This document shows positions 48,939 through 60,780 of a stretch of 64,000 nt of DNA, one piece after another. The notes below the pieces were generated by a model that saw only the letters and a program-made list of their open reading frames with translations, searched no databases and had not been told where the DNA came from. Position 1 is the stretch's first letter, and the number at the start of each line of letters is the position of its first letter. Source of the stretch: Erodium maritimum (taxonomy: Eukaryota > Streptophyta > Magnoliopsida > Geraniales > Geraniaceae). The stretch covers positions 47,261,039 to 47,325,038 of the forward strand of contig OY997590.1 of assembly GCA_963921825.1 (NCBI GenBank). The letters are read 5' to 3'. Both the position numbers and the translations under genes were made by a program.

Positions 48939-51900
48939 TGTAAAGACCGTCGAATTTAAAAGAATTAAAATTATTAATTTTATCGACTTGGAGCGTCGAG
49001 ACTAGAGATCGGGTTGATAAATTGGAGCAAGTGCTTGTTAAAAAAAGACTGGACCAGGTTGGACCCGACCAAACCGGCAGAACCGGTCAGGCCAGGTCGC
49101 CCTGACCCATTTTCTCCCTTCTCTTGAGCCGTGAAGGCAAAGGCCCGCCTGAGGCCCAGTATGGCCAGGCCCGGCTACTTAACCCAAATCTGTAGGGTTT
49201 CGACGCCATTCTCCACACGAAGCCGAACTCCTCCCTCTCCTCTTCTTCGCATCTCTCTCCCTCTCACCTCACCCAACTCGCCGCCCTCTCAATCAGCCCC
49301 GGCCACGCCTCCACCTCACGCCTCCCTCACCGAGCCCGTCGCCGACCACCCTCATCCTCTCACCAGTCCCCTCTCCCTTTCTCTTCTCCGTCAGCCCAAG
49401 TCGCTGCCGCCGACCTTCTCTCAACTCTTCGTCTTCTCCGACAATCTCGCCGGGCATCTCCGCCGCCGGTTCCCTCTCACCAGTCCATTTTCGATCCGCG
49501 TCGCCCGAGTTCCAACCGATCCGCATCGTCCGAGTTCCGACAGCTCCTCCGTCGTCGTCCGTTTCCCCTACCGTGGGGTTAGTCGCCGGCATGTTCGCCG
49601 TGGCATGTTCGCCGGCATGAGTCGCAACCGTGGGGTTAGTCGCCAGCATGTTCGCCGGCGGTCGGCCAGACTCATACCGAGCCTTTTCTTTCTTCCCTTT
49701 TTCTTTTTGGTTACGAGAAATTTCTAGATCTGGACTTGTGAAACAAATCGTTTAAGGAAACTCAAAGAAAAGAAGGGAAACCGTTTATATCAGAAAAAAA
49801 GGGATTTCGATACAGATTCAAACAAAAACAAATGGTTTAACTGGTTTGTGGTTCAAGTCTGAAGAATTTCGGACTTGGGACGTTTTTAGAACCCGAACGA
49901 ATAAACCGAACGTTTAAACCAGACTAGAATGGGGCAAAAGCGGAAACGCTGAATGGTATCTCGGGATTCGGCCCCAAAACCATACCTCGAGAATCATGCT
50001 CCGAAACCCGGATCTTGGGATTCGTGTCTCAGGAAACGTGTATCGAGTTCGGTGTTCGGGACCCGATTGCTCGAACCCGATTCGTTGTATAATTCCATTT
50101 TTGACCCGCTCGAGTTTAAAGGACGAACTGTTATTTTAGCGGACTGATCTCCTGTACCTGAACTGATTGTAAGTGTTAACTGCTAAAACTCAGGCTTGGA
50201 CTTCGCCCGAGAAGACGAAGACCACTCCGGAACCCGTGTGAAGAACGGCGGAGAGGCTAATCGACTATACAACAGAGTATTATTAGAGGAAGACCACCAG
50301 GTAGGGAAAGTCTTAAGTCCTCGTTTAATAACGCTTAGTATGCCTATTAGGTTAATGAAATTGGAAAAGTCCTAGAAATGCATATAGAATGCGAATAACT
50401 AGAATAATCGTATTTCAATTACTAATAAACGGATGTGTCTAGAATGCATGCTTAGGATGAGAATAACTAGTGTAACTCGCTTTCAATACTTGAGAATTGA
50501 TTTACTGGTAAAAAGGCCGTGATGAGCCCTCGGATTAGTTGTTGTGTTAGGTTCACATGCTTGGTTGCCTAATTTTGGATAAGTTAAGAGTCTAATACAA
50601 CTAGATAATTCGATTGACCAATATGAATTCTTGACTGCTTAATTGTGTGTGCGTTTGAATGCTTGAATGCTTGAATGACAGAATGATTTAATGGGGGGTC
50701 GAGTATGACTGATTGTGCCAAGCGGTACGATCAGGTGATCGATGGACCGTTGAATCGTGGTTGGTAAGTAACTGGTAAGTGTAAGATTATGATTGATTCT
50801 GGTGGTGTGTTGTGATAGAATTGTGATTCGTTAAATGTTGGTTGCTCCTTGATTGTTTGAGTGTGTTACCCACTTGTGAATCCTTGAGCTAGCTTCTATA
50901 TCGGTATGGCACCCACGCTGCGGGTGGGGTAGTGCCTATAAGGTACCCACACCAAAAGGGAATGTTGGTATGGGGTAGTACCTAAGATGATAACTTGGTA
51001 TCCGATATGGTACCTACACCGAAGGAAGTGCCGGTGTGGGGTAGTATCATAATCGGTATCCGGTATGGTACCTACACCGAAGGAAGTGCCGGTGTGGGGT
51101 AGTATCATAGCCGGTGGATTGGACCCTCCGGGGCATTGATTATTGGACCCTCCGGGGCATTGATTATTGGACCCTCTGGGGCGTAGGTTACTGGACTCGG
51201 GGGAGCTTTTGGATGATTTACTTTGTGAGGATTAGTTATTGGTTTATTCACCCAAGTGTATGCGTCCTACGAGATCATTACCTTGGTTCCCCATGACATA
51301 TGGTCCTTTGGAGACGTTTCCGAGAATCCCGATGATATGCGTCCTCGTAGGGATGTTTCCGGCATTCTCGACGTTATGCGTCTCCTCTGGACCGAGGAAA
51401 AATCCGATATGACACAGAGAGTATTGTGGATCGGAGGGTGGCGACTTCATGTCCCACGGCATTACTTGAACGTTCGATCTTCTATTGAGTATTTAAGAAA
51501 TGCATTGATTCTCTTATTTTCCTACGATCATTATTGACTCTTTAAAATTGTTAAACATTCGGTTTGCCTCCGTATTTCATCATCGGTTTGGTTTCTCGTT
51601 TTATTAAGATTTGAATGAACTTGTGAACTCCTGTTTATTAAACTAAAAGGGTGACATGGTTATGCATTTTCCCTACTGAGCGTAAGCTCACCCCTCCTGT
51701 CTTGGTGGTGTTTCAGGTGTTAAGCGGGAGCAGTATTAGCCGGACTCTCGGAGCTTGGGAGCTTGAGGGTTTAGCTAGTTTTAGAGACGTGTACTCTTTT
51801 ATGTTGGAGATTGTATTTTACCGTTTGAGTTGTGACTCTTTACATTTTGAAAGATTTATATCATTTGGAAACTTTATTTTATTTCATCATTTTTGGTTTT

Positions 51901-51957
51901 ACTGTAAATATTTAGTCACGTCTCGAGTCTGGGCAAAACCGGATTTGGGGCGTGACA
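48939..51957 (+). repeat. 3' LTR of the 11.3 kb gypsy element
   Basis: 3019 bp. It differs from the 5' LTR mainly by small indels in the tandem region (about 50900-51200) and in the CT-rich stretch. The hairpin equivalent, GAGCGTAAGCTC, is near 51678. Confidence 0.93.
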
Positions 51958-51962
51958 AGAGC

Positions 51963-52790
51963 TATCAACCCTAACCACTTTAAGCTGTTTCCTATGTTGT
52001 TGCCATCGTGCAAGCCCCTATCACCATGAGATTTCTCATGGGTTCCTTACTCCTCACGACCCTGATTTTGCTCTCTCTCGCGCCTCCACTCCTTAGTGAT
52101 GTCGTATCTAAAAGATGGTGCATTACTGGCGACAATCCGCAACAACCTACTATGGTGGTTCTCTCAATTTCTGTGCTAGCTTCCCACGTCGGGAGCGAGT
52201 GCACAATCGAGACATAGATAGAGGGGTGTTTGTTGGCCCACACCATCAGTCGGGATGTGGCCACTACTTTTTTCCATTTATGAACCTGGTTTTTCCATTT
52301 GGGGACCAGTCGAAAACGATCGGAGAGGCACCAAGGGCTCTTAATTACGATGAAGAGTATTTTCCCATAGGGATTGTAGGAAGGGCTAAATCTGATTGAA
52401 GGGTGAAGGTTAGAAGTGAGAAACTAGCCGAAAGAAAGAGAACGAAGGGGTTTAGACGGCGACATGCGGAGTTCGGAGGCTAAAAGGCGGTGGAGGGGAG
52501 GGGTCACGGCATCCCGGATAACTATTTCGGAAAGCCTTTTTCTCTTCATTTACTACTAATTTCAAAATAGAAATAATAATTTGTCAAGGAAGAACATTGA
52601 AATAATCATTATCAATATTCAGTCAACCTTAACACTCTTAGACACAAAACTAATTACATAAGCCAAATAAACAAATAACAGAAAGATACATGATACAGAC
52701 AAAAACCTGTAATTTTTCAAACCAGATTTTCTATACAAATATGCAAGAAACATAGAATCAACAAAATGCAGAATTCTAGACCCAAGGTAT
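51963..52790. other. Intergenic DNA with a small unassigned ORF
   Basis: From ATG 52026 a frame of 64 codons reads MRFLMGSLLLTTLILLSLAP and on, with a hydrophobic start like a signal peptide, to a stop at 52217. The next frame stays open to 52399. I recognise no family. It may be a fragment of a decayed gene or chance. The remainder (52400-52790) holds nothing clear. Confidence 0.3.
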
Positions 52791-52799
52791 TATGAGTTT

Positions 52800-53224
52800 G
52801 AGAAAACTACCAATACCTACCCAAAACCATGCTCATTTAACTGATGTTTACCCTGAAGTTTAAAGTTAACTGATGTATACCCTTAAGTTTCGAAATGTAA
52901 CTGAAAACCCCTCCGTCAACTAAAATGACAAAAATACCCTCAACTACACTTCAATAATTATGTTAAAAAAATTATTTAAAAATTACTTTTGTTATATATA
53001 CATATTTACTTATTAAATGACTTCATTTTTATTTAAAAAAACACTTCATTTTTATTTAAAAAAATATTTAAAAATTATCACTGAGGGTATTTTCGTCATT
53101 TTAGCTGACCGAAGGGGTTTTTAGTTACAAGTCGTAACTTCAGGGTATGCATTAGTTAACTTTAAACTTCAGAATAAACATCAATTAAATAGGTATGGTT
53201 TGGGTAGGAATTGGTAGTTTTTCC
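52800..53224. mobile_element. Mutator-like MITE, 9-bp duplication
   Basis: 425 bp with inverted ends of about 140 bp (GAGAAAACTACCAAT and GGAAAAACTACCAAT) and perfect TATGAGTTT duplications at 52791-52799 and 53225-53233. The core is AT-rich and non-coding. Confidence 0.92.
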
Positions 53225-53233
53225 TATGAGTTT

Positions 53234-54067
53234 TATCTGACTGATTATGTAATTTTCAATTTCACATGTATAAATAATACATTATCTTTTACCTAACCAT
53301 TCCAGACACAGAGTATCATGAGTTCTACTGGATTGAATGTAATTTTTAATTTGACATGTGAAGCGACCATGTAAATACAATATTAAGGCTTGTATGGAAA
53401 TAGAAGAAAATGTTTAGAAAAAGAAACTGGTAGGCTAGTAACAATCTCACATGTCACCTGCCCTCACCTTCACATACTCAACTATTTCATGACGAGGGAT
53501 AATATCCAATGATCGAGGAAGGGAGCCTGTTTGTACTTTTATTTTGAATAGGCAATTTTTCATTAAAAGCCTCTTTTGAGATAAAAGAGAGCAACAAGGC
53601 CATAAGGAAATTACTAGGATTCAAGTTTGGGGTTCTGACTAGTTGGTGGAGTTTTGAAGGATAACTTGTTGTGATCGTTCTGCAGAGAACAAAAAATCTC
53701 TTTGATAGTCAAGAGTGCTTTTGCTGTCATCAAGAGTGCTTTTGCTAACTTATGGGGGTACTGATCATTGTCTGTTCAAGGGATTTGCTGAATTTGGTGT
53801 TTTGTCTAGTTTTGGAGGGAAAAGTAGTTAGTTAGTTAGTTAGTTAAAATGGTTGGTGTTGTGTGACTATGGGTCATCTACTGTGTTGTTATGTTTTCTA
53901 CTTGTTTGTGGAGAGTAATTGTACTCTTTTTCAAATCTACAATTCGTAGATTTGAATTATATATAATAATTAGTTGATCAAAAAAAAAAGGCCATAAGAC
54001 CACAAAAAAGATTCTCCAAGGAGATCATATGTCACCTTTAAGAGATATCAACTACAAACTAACACAC
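53234..54067. other. Intergenic DNA with an A-tailed LINE or SINE remnant
   Basis: About 53740-53989 ends in TTGATC followed by ten A, the same 3' end as the LINE at 61292 (CTGATC plus A tail), so it is probably a 5'-truncated LINE or a SINE sharing that tail. (AGTT)n occurs at about 53827-53846. No gene was seen. Confidence 0.45.
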
Positions 54068-54277
54068 AATGAACTAAATCAAGTAGACGATTAAACTATG
54101 TGTGTAAAAAAGTCAAAAAATGCTCTCAACTAGCTATAGTATTGCCAGCAAGTGAACAGTGCTAGTTCATCGCAGTTCATCCTTGTTCATCACAATCTTC
54201 ATCCATTCACCCTGGTGTTGTGTCCATGATGGTCAGAAATTGATCACCGGGCCACCATTCTCCTCTACTACTCATCC

Positions 54278-56862
54278 ATGACAACCCTCACAAGACAACC
54301 CTTGGAAGTGCAGGCTCGCTCTTCTCGCTTGGTTTCCAGCCACTCTGTTTTCTCCCATCCTCGCCAACTTTCCCTCCCTCCCCGTCCACCCAAACCTGTT
54401 ACATATGTTACTGGTATTCTTGGTGGCACACAACTCACCCTTCAAGAGCTTAGTGGGGGACTTGAGCCTCTGGCTACTCGTGGTGATCGAGGAGAGGAGG
54501 TCGCACCCCAAACCTCCCAAATTCTTAACAAGCATGCAACCTCTTCCTTCGTCGGACCTCCTCCTGGCTTCGAGCATATTCAGAAGAAAAGCTCCAGGAA
54601 TTCTCTAAGACTGAGTAAAAGAGTCTCGTATGCCTCCTCCAGTAGAAGCAAAAGACATCATTCCCCTTCATCCTCTGACAGAACTCAACAATATAGCCCT
54701 GGGGGTCACACTAAACTTCTCAATGGCCAAAGAATGTACTATGACAAGCATTTCAGACCACTTACCTCAGATACTGATGATACTCCCCCTCCTCCAATCG
54801 TGTCAACATCACCTCTACCTCAAGCACAGAGGAAACCACCGCTCTCTGGTTCTCAGGCCAAAATTCGTTCTGAATTTGCAGTTTATGTGCACAATATCCC
54901 TCCTAGAGCCACTGAGGATTGGCTACTAAATCTCTTCAATGATAGTGGTGGTGTTGTTTGGAGCCACATTGCAAGCAAGAAAAGCAAGGTTGGGAAAGCC
55001 CTTGGATTTTGCTACTTTCAAACTCAAGCTCAAATGAAAGATGCAATCTTTCTCTTCAATGGTTATACCATTAATGGATATAAACTCTTTGTAACACAGG
55101 CAAGACTCAAACCCCTCCAACAAACTACAACACAACCCCCAAAACCCCCACCAATGCCATTTGAGTTACAACCCCCAAGAGTCCAAGGTTCTGTTGTTAC
55201 TCAACAACTCAAACTCCTCCATAATTCCCATTTGGCCTTGGCTCTTGGGAACAAAAATGCTGAAGAAATCCAGAGGGACCTGGTTATGGAAGGGGTCTGT
55301 GACTTGGAAATCAAAGCTTTGGGCAGTAGTCTTCTACTTCTTTCTTGCCAGGATCCTCTTATGGAGAAGGAGCTGCTGATCAATGATGGAGCCTGGCTGA
55401 ATCACTGGCTTTCCATCATTCCTCACAAGAACCACCTCTGCTCCCTTGGTGGAAGATTCATCTGGGTGTCCATCCAAGGTATCCCCTTCCATGGTTGGTG
55501 TGATGAGTCATTCTCAGCTGCAATCAACAAATTTGGAACCTTTGTCTGCTCTCATCCAGTTACAAGTGCTGGTATGGATCTCAGTTTTGCTTATGTTCTA
55601 ATCCATACTAATGATTTCAAGCCATTCTCTGCTGAGACCAATTTACATTTGGGATCCAAATCATTTGCAATCTTTGTTAACTCTATTGATCTCTCTGAGG
55701 TACCCTTGATTCCAAGTTCTCAGTCCTCCCAGTCCTCTAGCCCTGGTGGTACAGATTCACTGGTCTCTCCCTTCCTTGAAGAAGAAGAGCAGAACACCTC
55801 ATCCTCCCAAAGAGATCCACAAGACATGAATCATGGCATGCCTCAAACCCACAACTCTCATTCACCTACAGACAAACAACATAATTTGGTTGGGGTGGAA
55901 GTTAATGCTCATCATGGAGCTGAGATAGCATTAACTTCCCCAAATCTTTGTCTCCAAGTTGCAGTACCTGACTCAGTACAAGATCACCAACCCTCATCTG
56001 CATCAAAAAAAATACTGTTGACAGACCAAACCAATTCACTCCTCCAAAAAATCATCCCAGATACTTTTCCCTCTGCAACCTTGATTGTTCAGCCATCTCC
56101 TTTGCCTAACCAAACTAGTGGTGAACCAAATCTAGTACTGCTCACTTCAGTTACTCAAAAAACACCCCAACTAGTTGAAACTATTCACAAAACAATCTCA
56201 TCAACCTCAACTCAGAATTTATTGCTGGGAGGCTCCTAAAAAACCCTCTCTCCTCAGAAGAGAAACCTTCTCCATCAGAACAGCTTGCACCCCTCATTGG
56301 AAACTGCTGCATTTAATGTTTCCCAGCCCTTACAAGACCCTTCTGCACTATTGTCCCCTCCTTCTCAAGTACTTAGTCTGGATCACATCAAGAGTGGCAA
56401 ATATACCCTCTGCCAATCCCAGATGAACAGTCTTGTTGAGGATCTTGTAGGACCAGAAATATCATTGTTTCCCCCCAACACCATCTCCAAAAGAGCAAAA
56501 GGCAAAAAAACCCAAAAAAAACACCCTCTCCTCACAAGTACCCTACCAGATCAAAAATCATTGAAGGTGGTTCAAACAATAAAACCTTCATCTCCAAAGC
56601 CAAGTTGAAAGAAGCCAAAGGGGTTTGGGACTTTGGTAAAATTATAGGGTTATCTGCAGATTGCAGTGAGGACCTTATTCTCCAACAGATCACTTCCCTA
56701 GATGATGACAGAGTTCTTGCCTCTGAGGAAGACCTTGAACTAACACAACACTACCTACACTCAGATCCTATTATTGAAACAATCAACCTCTCCAAAGACT
56801 CTACACCAGTTTGTACTCTACTAGTGAGAAATTGCTTCTCACCACTCTCCTCTAATTTATGA
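54278..56862 (+). pseudogene. LINE ORF1: RRM plus DUF4283-like domain
   Basis: An open frame of 653 codons runs from ATG 54278 to a stop at 56237-56239. The RRM spans about residues 198-276 with VYVHNI as RNP2 and GKALGFCYF as RNP1. A DUF4283-like region (about 328-430) carries AEEIQRDLVMEGVCDLEI and INDGAWLNHWLSI. A Ser/Pro/Gln-rich tail follows. Beyond the first stop the reading remains open, with a frame change near 56605, and ends WDFGKIIGLSADCSEDLIL...SNL at 56862, a C-terminus typical of plant LINE ORF1. This suggests that the original ORF1 reached 56862 and has since gained one stop and one frameshift. It would be the RNA-binding protein of the LINE particle. Confidence 0.85.
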
Positions 56863-59800
56863 AATTCCTCTCATGGAATTTGAGAGGTCTTGCCTCCTCA
56901 CAAAAAAAGAGGACTTTAGGAAACGTGATCCGCAAGCAAAAACCATCAATGATCCTTATTCAGGAAACAAAATTACTCAAACCACTACCTTGCTTCCTCG
57001 GGTCTTGTGGAATGTATTGGGGCTGGGAAATGGACTACATCCCTGCCCTTGGCCTCTCTGGAGGTCTGATCATGTGTTGGAAATCTAGTGCCTTCCAATT
57101 GATCACTATTAAGAAAATAAATAGAGCTATGATCTGGCTTGGTACTGACAAGAACTCATCACTGAATTGTCCTCTCTCAGTCCATCTACACTACTGCTAC
57201 TTGGAGGTAATTTCAACTCAGTACTATCTCCTGATGAAAGGTCTTCTGCTAGGGTTTCTACAACAGACACCTCTAACTTTCAGGAGTTGGTTGACTCTCT
57301 TGATCTCATTGATTTACCTATGCATGGAGGTAAGTATACTTGGTTTGGTCCTGGCTCTTCTACATCTAGAATTGATAGATTCGTAATCTCAAGTAATTTT
57401 CTGGCAACCTTCAATCATCTGTCACAAAAATGCCTCCCCAGATGTATCTCAGATCATAGGGCTCTATTATTTTTTGATGATCAATTAGATTGGGGGAAGA
57501 GGCCTTTTAAATTTCTTAATATCTGGTTAGAGGATACTAGATTCTTCAGTGCTGTTCAAGATTTTTGGGCTACATTTCATCCTTCAGGCCCTCCTCATAT
57601 TATCCTATGGCAGAAGCTCAAAATGCTAAAAGAAAAACTCAAAGAATGGAATCTCCAAGTGTTTGGAAATGTGGAGCTGCAAGTTGAAACTCTCAGACAA
57701 AAATTGAACCAATTGGATGCATTAATTGAAGCTAGACCCCTCTCATCTGAAGAATGTAACATCAGAGGAGCTACCACGGCTGACCTAATACACAAGACAA
57801 AACTGCTAGCCAAGCTATGGAGTCAAAAGGCCAGGAAAAAACATTTCTTTGAAGGGGATAAGGGCTCCAAGTACTACCATAGGGTGGCTAATTACCAAGG
57901 AACCAGAAAGTTAATTACTCAAGTCTCAGTTGAGTAAACTGAGACTAAAGGCCATAGGGTGACTTGGAACTCCCCTTCTCTGAAGCTGAAATTCTAAAGG
58001 CCATCATGGCTTGCTCTGGTGACAAAGCCCCTGGACCTGATGGATACTCTCTCAAGTTCTTCCAAGTTTGTTGGCCCATCATCAAGCAAGACTTCATCAA
58101 TTTCACCAATCATTTCCATATGTCTGGCCACCTTGGAAGAGGAATAAACTCCTCCTTCATAACACTGGTTCCCAAATGTGAGTCCCCTCTAACTTTTGAA
58201 GATTTTAGACCAATAAGTCTTATGGGAGGCCCTTACAAAATCATATCCAAGCTCCTCTCTATCAGACTCAAAAATGTTATCAACCATTTGGTGGGCTTTG
58301 AGCAAATAGGCTTCATTGGTGGAAGACAAATCCTGGATGGAGTATTAGTAGCCAATGAGGTGGTTCATACAATCAAGAAAAACAAGATCAAAGCTATACT
58401 CTTCAAGGCAGACTTTGAGAAAGCTTTTGATAAAATTCACTGGACTTTCATTATGAAATTAATGTCAAAAATGGGATTTGGCCCTCTTTGGAGACTGTGG
58501 ATGATCTCTTGCTTTAGGGCTCATGTATCTGTGTTAATCAATGGTTCCCCATCTTCAGATTTTCAGATTCACAAAGGCTTAAGACAGGGCTGTGCACTCT
58601 CCCCTCTTATCTTTGCATTGGTTGCTGAGGGGCTGAACCAAATACTCAAAGCTGGACTCCTACATAACCAATACCAGGGAATAAAGATAGGCAATAATGG
58701 TCTAATCATCTCACATCTACAATTTGCTGATGACCCTATCATTTTTATACAAGGAAATTCTGAAGGGGTAACCAATCTGAAGAATGCTCTCACACTATTC
58801 AGATTAACAACAGGCCTTAAAGTCAACTTCAGCAAATCAACTATGGTTAGCTTCAATAATTCTCAACTGGAAATTGATAATACTCTCAGATTTTACATTG
58901 TTCAGTAGACTCACTACCAATCTCTTATCTTGGCTTTTCACTGGGAGCAAATCACAAGAGACTAATAACTTGGGAACCTATCATTCAAAAATTCAAGAAA
59001 AGCCTTGGTCTATGGCAGGCAAAGCTATTGTCATTTGGGGGAAGGATAACCTTGATCAAATCTACACTGAGTGCTTTACCCGTATATCACTTCTCCCTTT
59101 ACAAAGCTCCAAAAGCAGTTTTACTAAATATGGAAAGACACCAAAGAAGATTTCTCTGGCATGGTGAGGCTCCATCCAAAGTCTTCTGCAAAGTTGCTTG
59201 GAATCAAGTCTGTAAATCAAAAAAAGATGGGGGCTTAGGTATTAGAAGTTTGGAAATTATGAATCTAGCTCTGTTAGCTAAATGGTGGTGGAGGTTTGCC
59301 CTGGAAGAAGACTCCATATGGAAACAAGTTATCTGTGCAAAACAAGGCTGGAATTATTCTGAATGGGACCTCTCAAAATTCTCAGAGATTGGTATGCCTA
59401 CTTTCACCTCTCATCTTATATTACTCCTTCAACACCCCAACTTTGCAGATCTACTTGGCCCCAAAGGTTTGAATTGGAAGCTTGGAAGAGGCAATATAAT
59501 ACTCTTCTGGTGTGATTTATGGTGGGGAGATCTAGACTTTAAAAGGCTCTACCCAAGATTATATTCCTTGGCTGGATCTAAACACTCAACCATTGAGGCC
59601 CTTTGGGATGGTTCTGATTGGGACCTACTATTCAGAAGAGCTCCTAGAGGTAGAGAACTACTTGAATGGGGAGCACTCTCATCAATTTTAAGATCAACTC
59701 AACCCTCAACACATGATGATAAACTTCTTTGGAAACTAGACAATAAAGGTTTCTCTGTGGGAAGATTCTATGATTTACTTGCTACACAAGCCACTTCTGC

Positions 59801-60335
59801 TCCCCAAACCTACTGGACCTCTCAAATTTGGGTTCCTGGTATCCCTCCCAAAATCTCAGCCTTCACTTGGCTTGCCTGCTTGGAGGCAATTACCTCTAGG
59901 TGTTTCCTTGAAAGCAGAGGCATGAGTTTCTCCCTACAAGAAATCCTCTGCCCTCATTGTTCTTGGGATCTTGAAGATGGTGCTCGTTTGCTTTTGCACT
60001 GCCCTAAAGCCTGGAAGATCTGGAACCTGGTCCTTCACTGGTGGGGATTGAACCGGGTCTGCCCCTCCTCAGTTAAACTATTATGCCGTTCCTAGCACAA
60101 ACTGGTGGCCCCAAAATTCAGAAGGTGCTGGAGAGGTTTAATGCAAATCACCCTCTGGCAGATATGGCTTGCCAGAAACACTCTCATATTCAATCACATA
60201 GATGAACCTCCTGAAACCATTTTCAATAGGATTCTCAATAAGAGCTACAGTTGGGAATGGGCCTCCTTCAGTCCCACTTATCACTTCTCTATGCAGGATT
60301 GGATCAATAATCCAAGGATCATTTTTCATACTTAA
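56859..60335 (+). pseudogene. LINE ORF2: endonuclease, reverse transcriptase, zf-RVT
   Basis: The start MKFLSWNLRGL is the APE-type endonuclease N-terminus, with IQETK following. An internal loss within the endonuclease, near 57165, removes its middle part; GGNFNSVLSPDE (as in LLLGDFN) and SRIDRFVIS, then SDHRAL, follow in another frame. A second gap lies between 57937 and 57964. RT: KAPGPDG, DFRPISL, KADFEKAFDKI, GLRQGCALSPLIF and FADD (58723-58734, where P replaces the usual T after FADD). A frameshift near 58900 and an in-frame stop at 60093-60095 follow. The C-terminal zf-RVT region (CPHCSWDLEDGARLLLHC) spans about 59940-60030. No RNase H domain was seen, as in most plant L1. Nonfunctional. 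Confidence 0.9.
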
Positions 60336-60660
60336 TCTATGGCCTATTTCCTCAACTGGTCTGGCCCTATCATTGTTCCTCACTCTGTTCTGGCTTCCTC
60401 TGGGTTGGGGTTGGGTTGGGGTGGGCTCTTGGGTCTCTTTGTTGGGATTAGTTTGGTGAGGTTAGGTTTTGTTCTGGGGTGCTGGCCTCCCTGGCCTTGA
60501 GTGGTCTCTTCTGAGTGGGGGTTTGTTCTTTCTCTCTGAGTGTGGGTAGTTTTTTTTTGTAGCTTTGAGTGCCTTCTTCTGGTTTTCTTTGTTGCAGGTT
60601 CTCTTCTGGCCTCCTTCTGGTTTTCTTTGTTGCAGGTTCACTCCCTCAGTTCTTTCTCCT

Positions 60661-60780
60661 CAGTTCATGCTACTCAACTTTTCAACATTGGTCTGGACTC
60701 AGTTTTTTGATCAGCGCGCTCAGTTCATGCTACTCAACTTATCAACATTGGTCTGGACTCAGTTTTTTGATCAGCAAGCT
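60661..60780 (+). repeat. 60-bp direct duplication in the LINE 3' UTR
   Basis: CAGTTCATGCTACTCAACTT starts at 60661 and 60721; the two 60-bp units differ at only about three bases. A shorter duplication, CTTCTGGTTTTCTTTGTTGC, lies just upstream (about 60574 and 60613). Confidence 0.9.

Larger units (their letters stand above)
40700..51957 (+). mobile_element. Ty3/gypsy element with both LTRs, AGAGC duplication, pol-less
   Basis: 11258 bp, flanked by AGAGC at 40695-40699 and 51958-51962. LTRs 40700-43684 and 48939-51957 (about 3 kb each, TGTAAAGACC...GGGCGTGACA) differ by roughly 2-4% by eye, so the insertion is fairly young. The primer site TGGTATCAGAGCC at 43688 fits initiator tRNA-Met; a polypurine tract (TTTTAAGGGGGGG) precedes the right LTR. 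The GACGAAATTC phrase before the tract and the long LTRs suggest the Tekay/Del chromovirus group. Gag-like sequence is recognisable at about 45390-45850. No RT, RNase H or integrase was found in the 5.25 kb interior. Broken, with many interruptions in the gag-like part; it must have moved with proteins from another copy. Confidence 0.93.

Noticed and set aside
40894-49727. Pro/Ser-rich open frames at 40894-41373 and 49131-49727 as genes
   Set aside because: They are the same sequence in the two LTRs of one gypsy element and correspond to a CT-rich leader, not a conserved protein.
54278-56239. Host RRM RNA-binding protein
   Set aside because: It is followed by LINE endonuclease and RT, lies within an 11-bp target duplication and has the DUF4283-like region of LINE ORF1.
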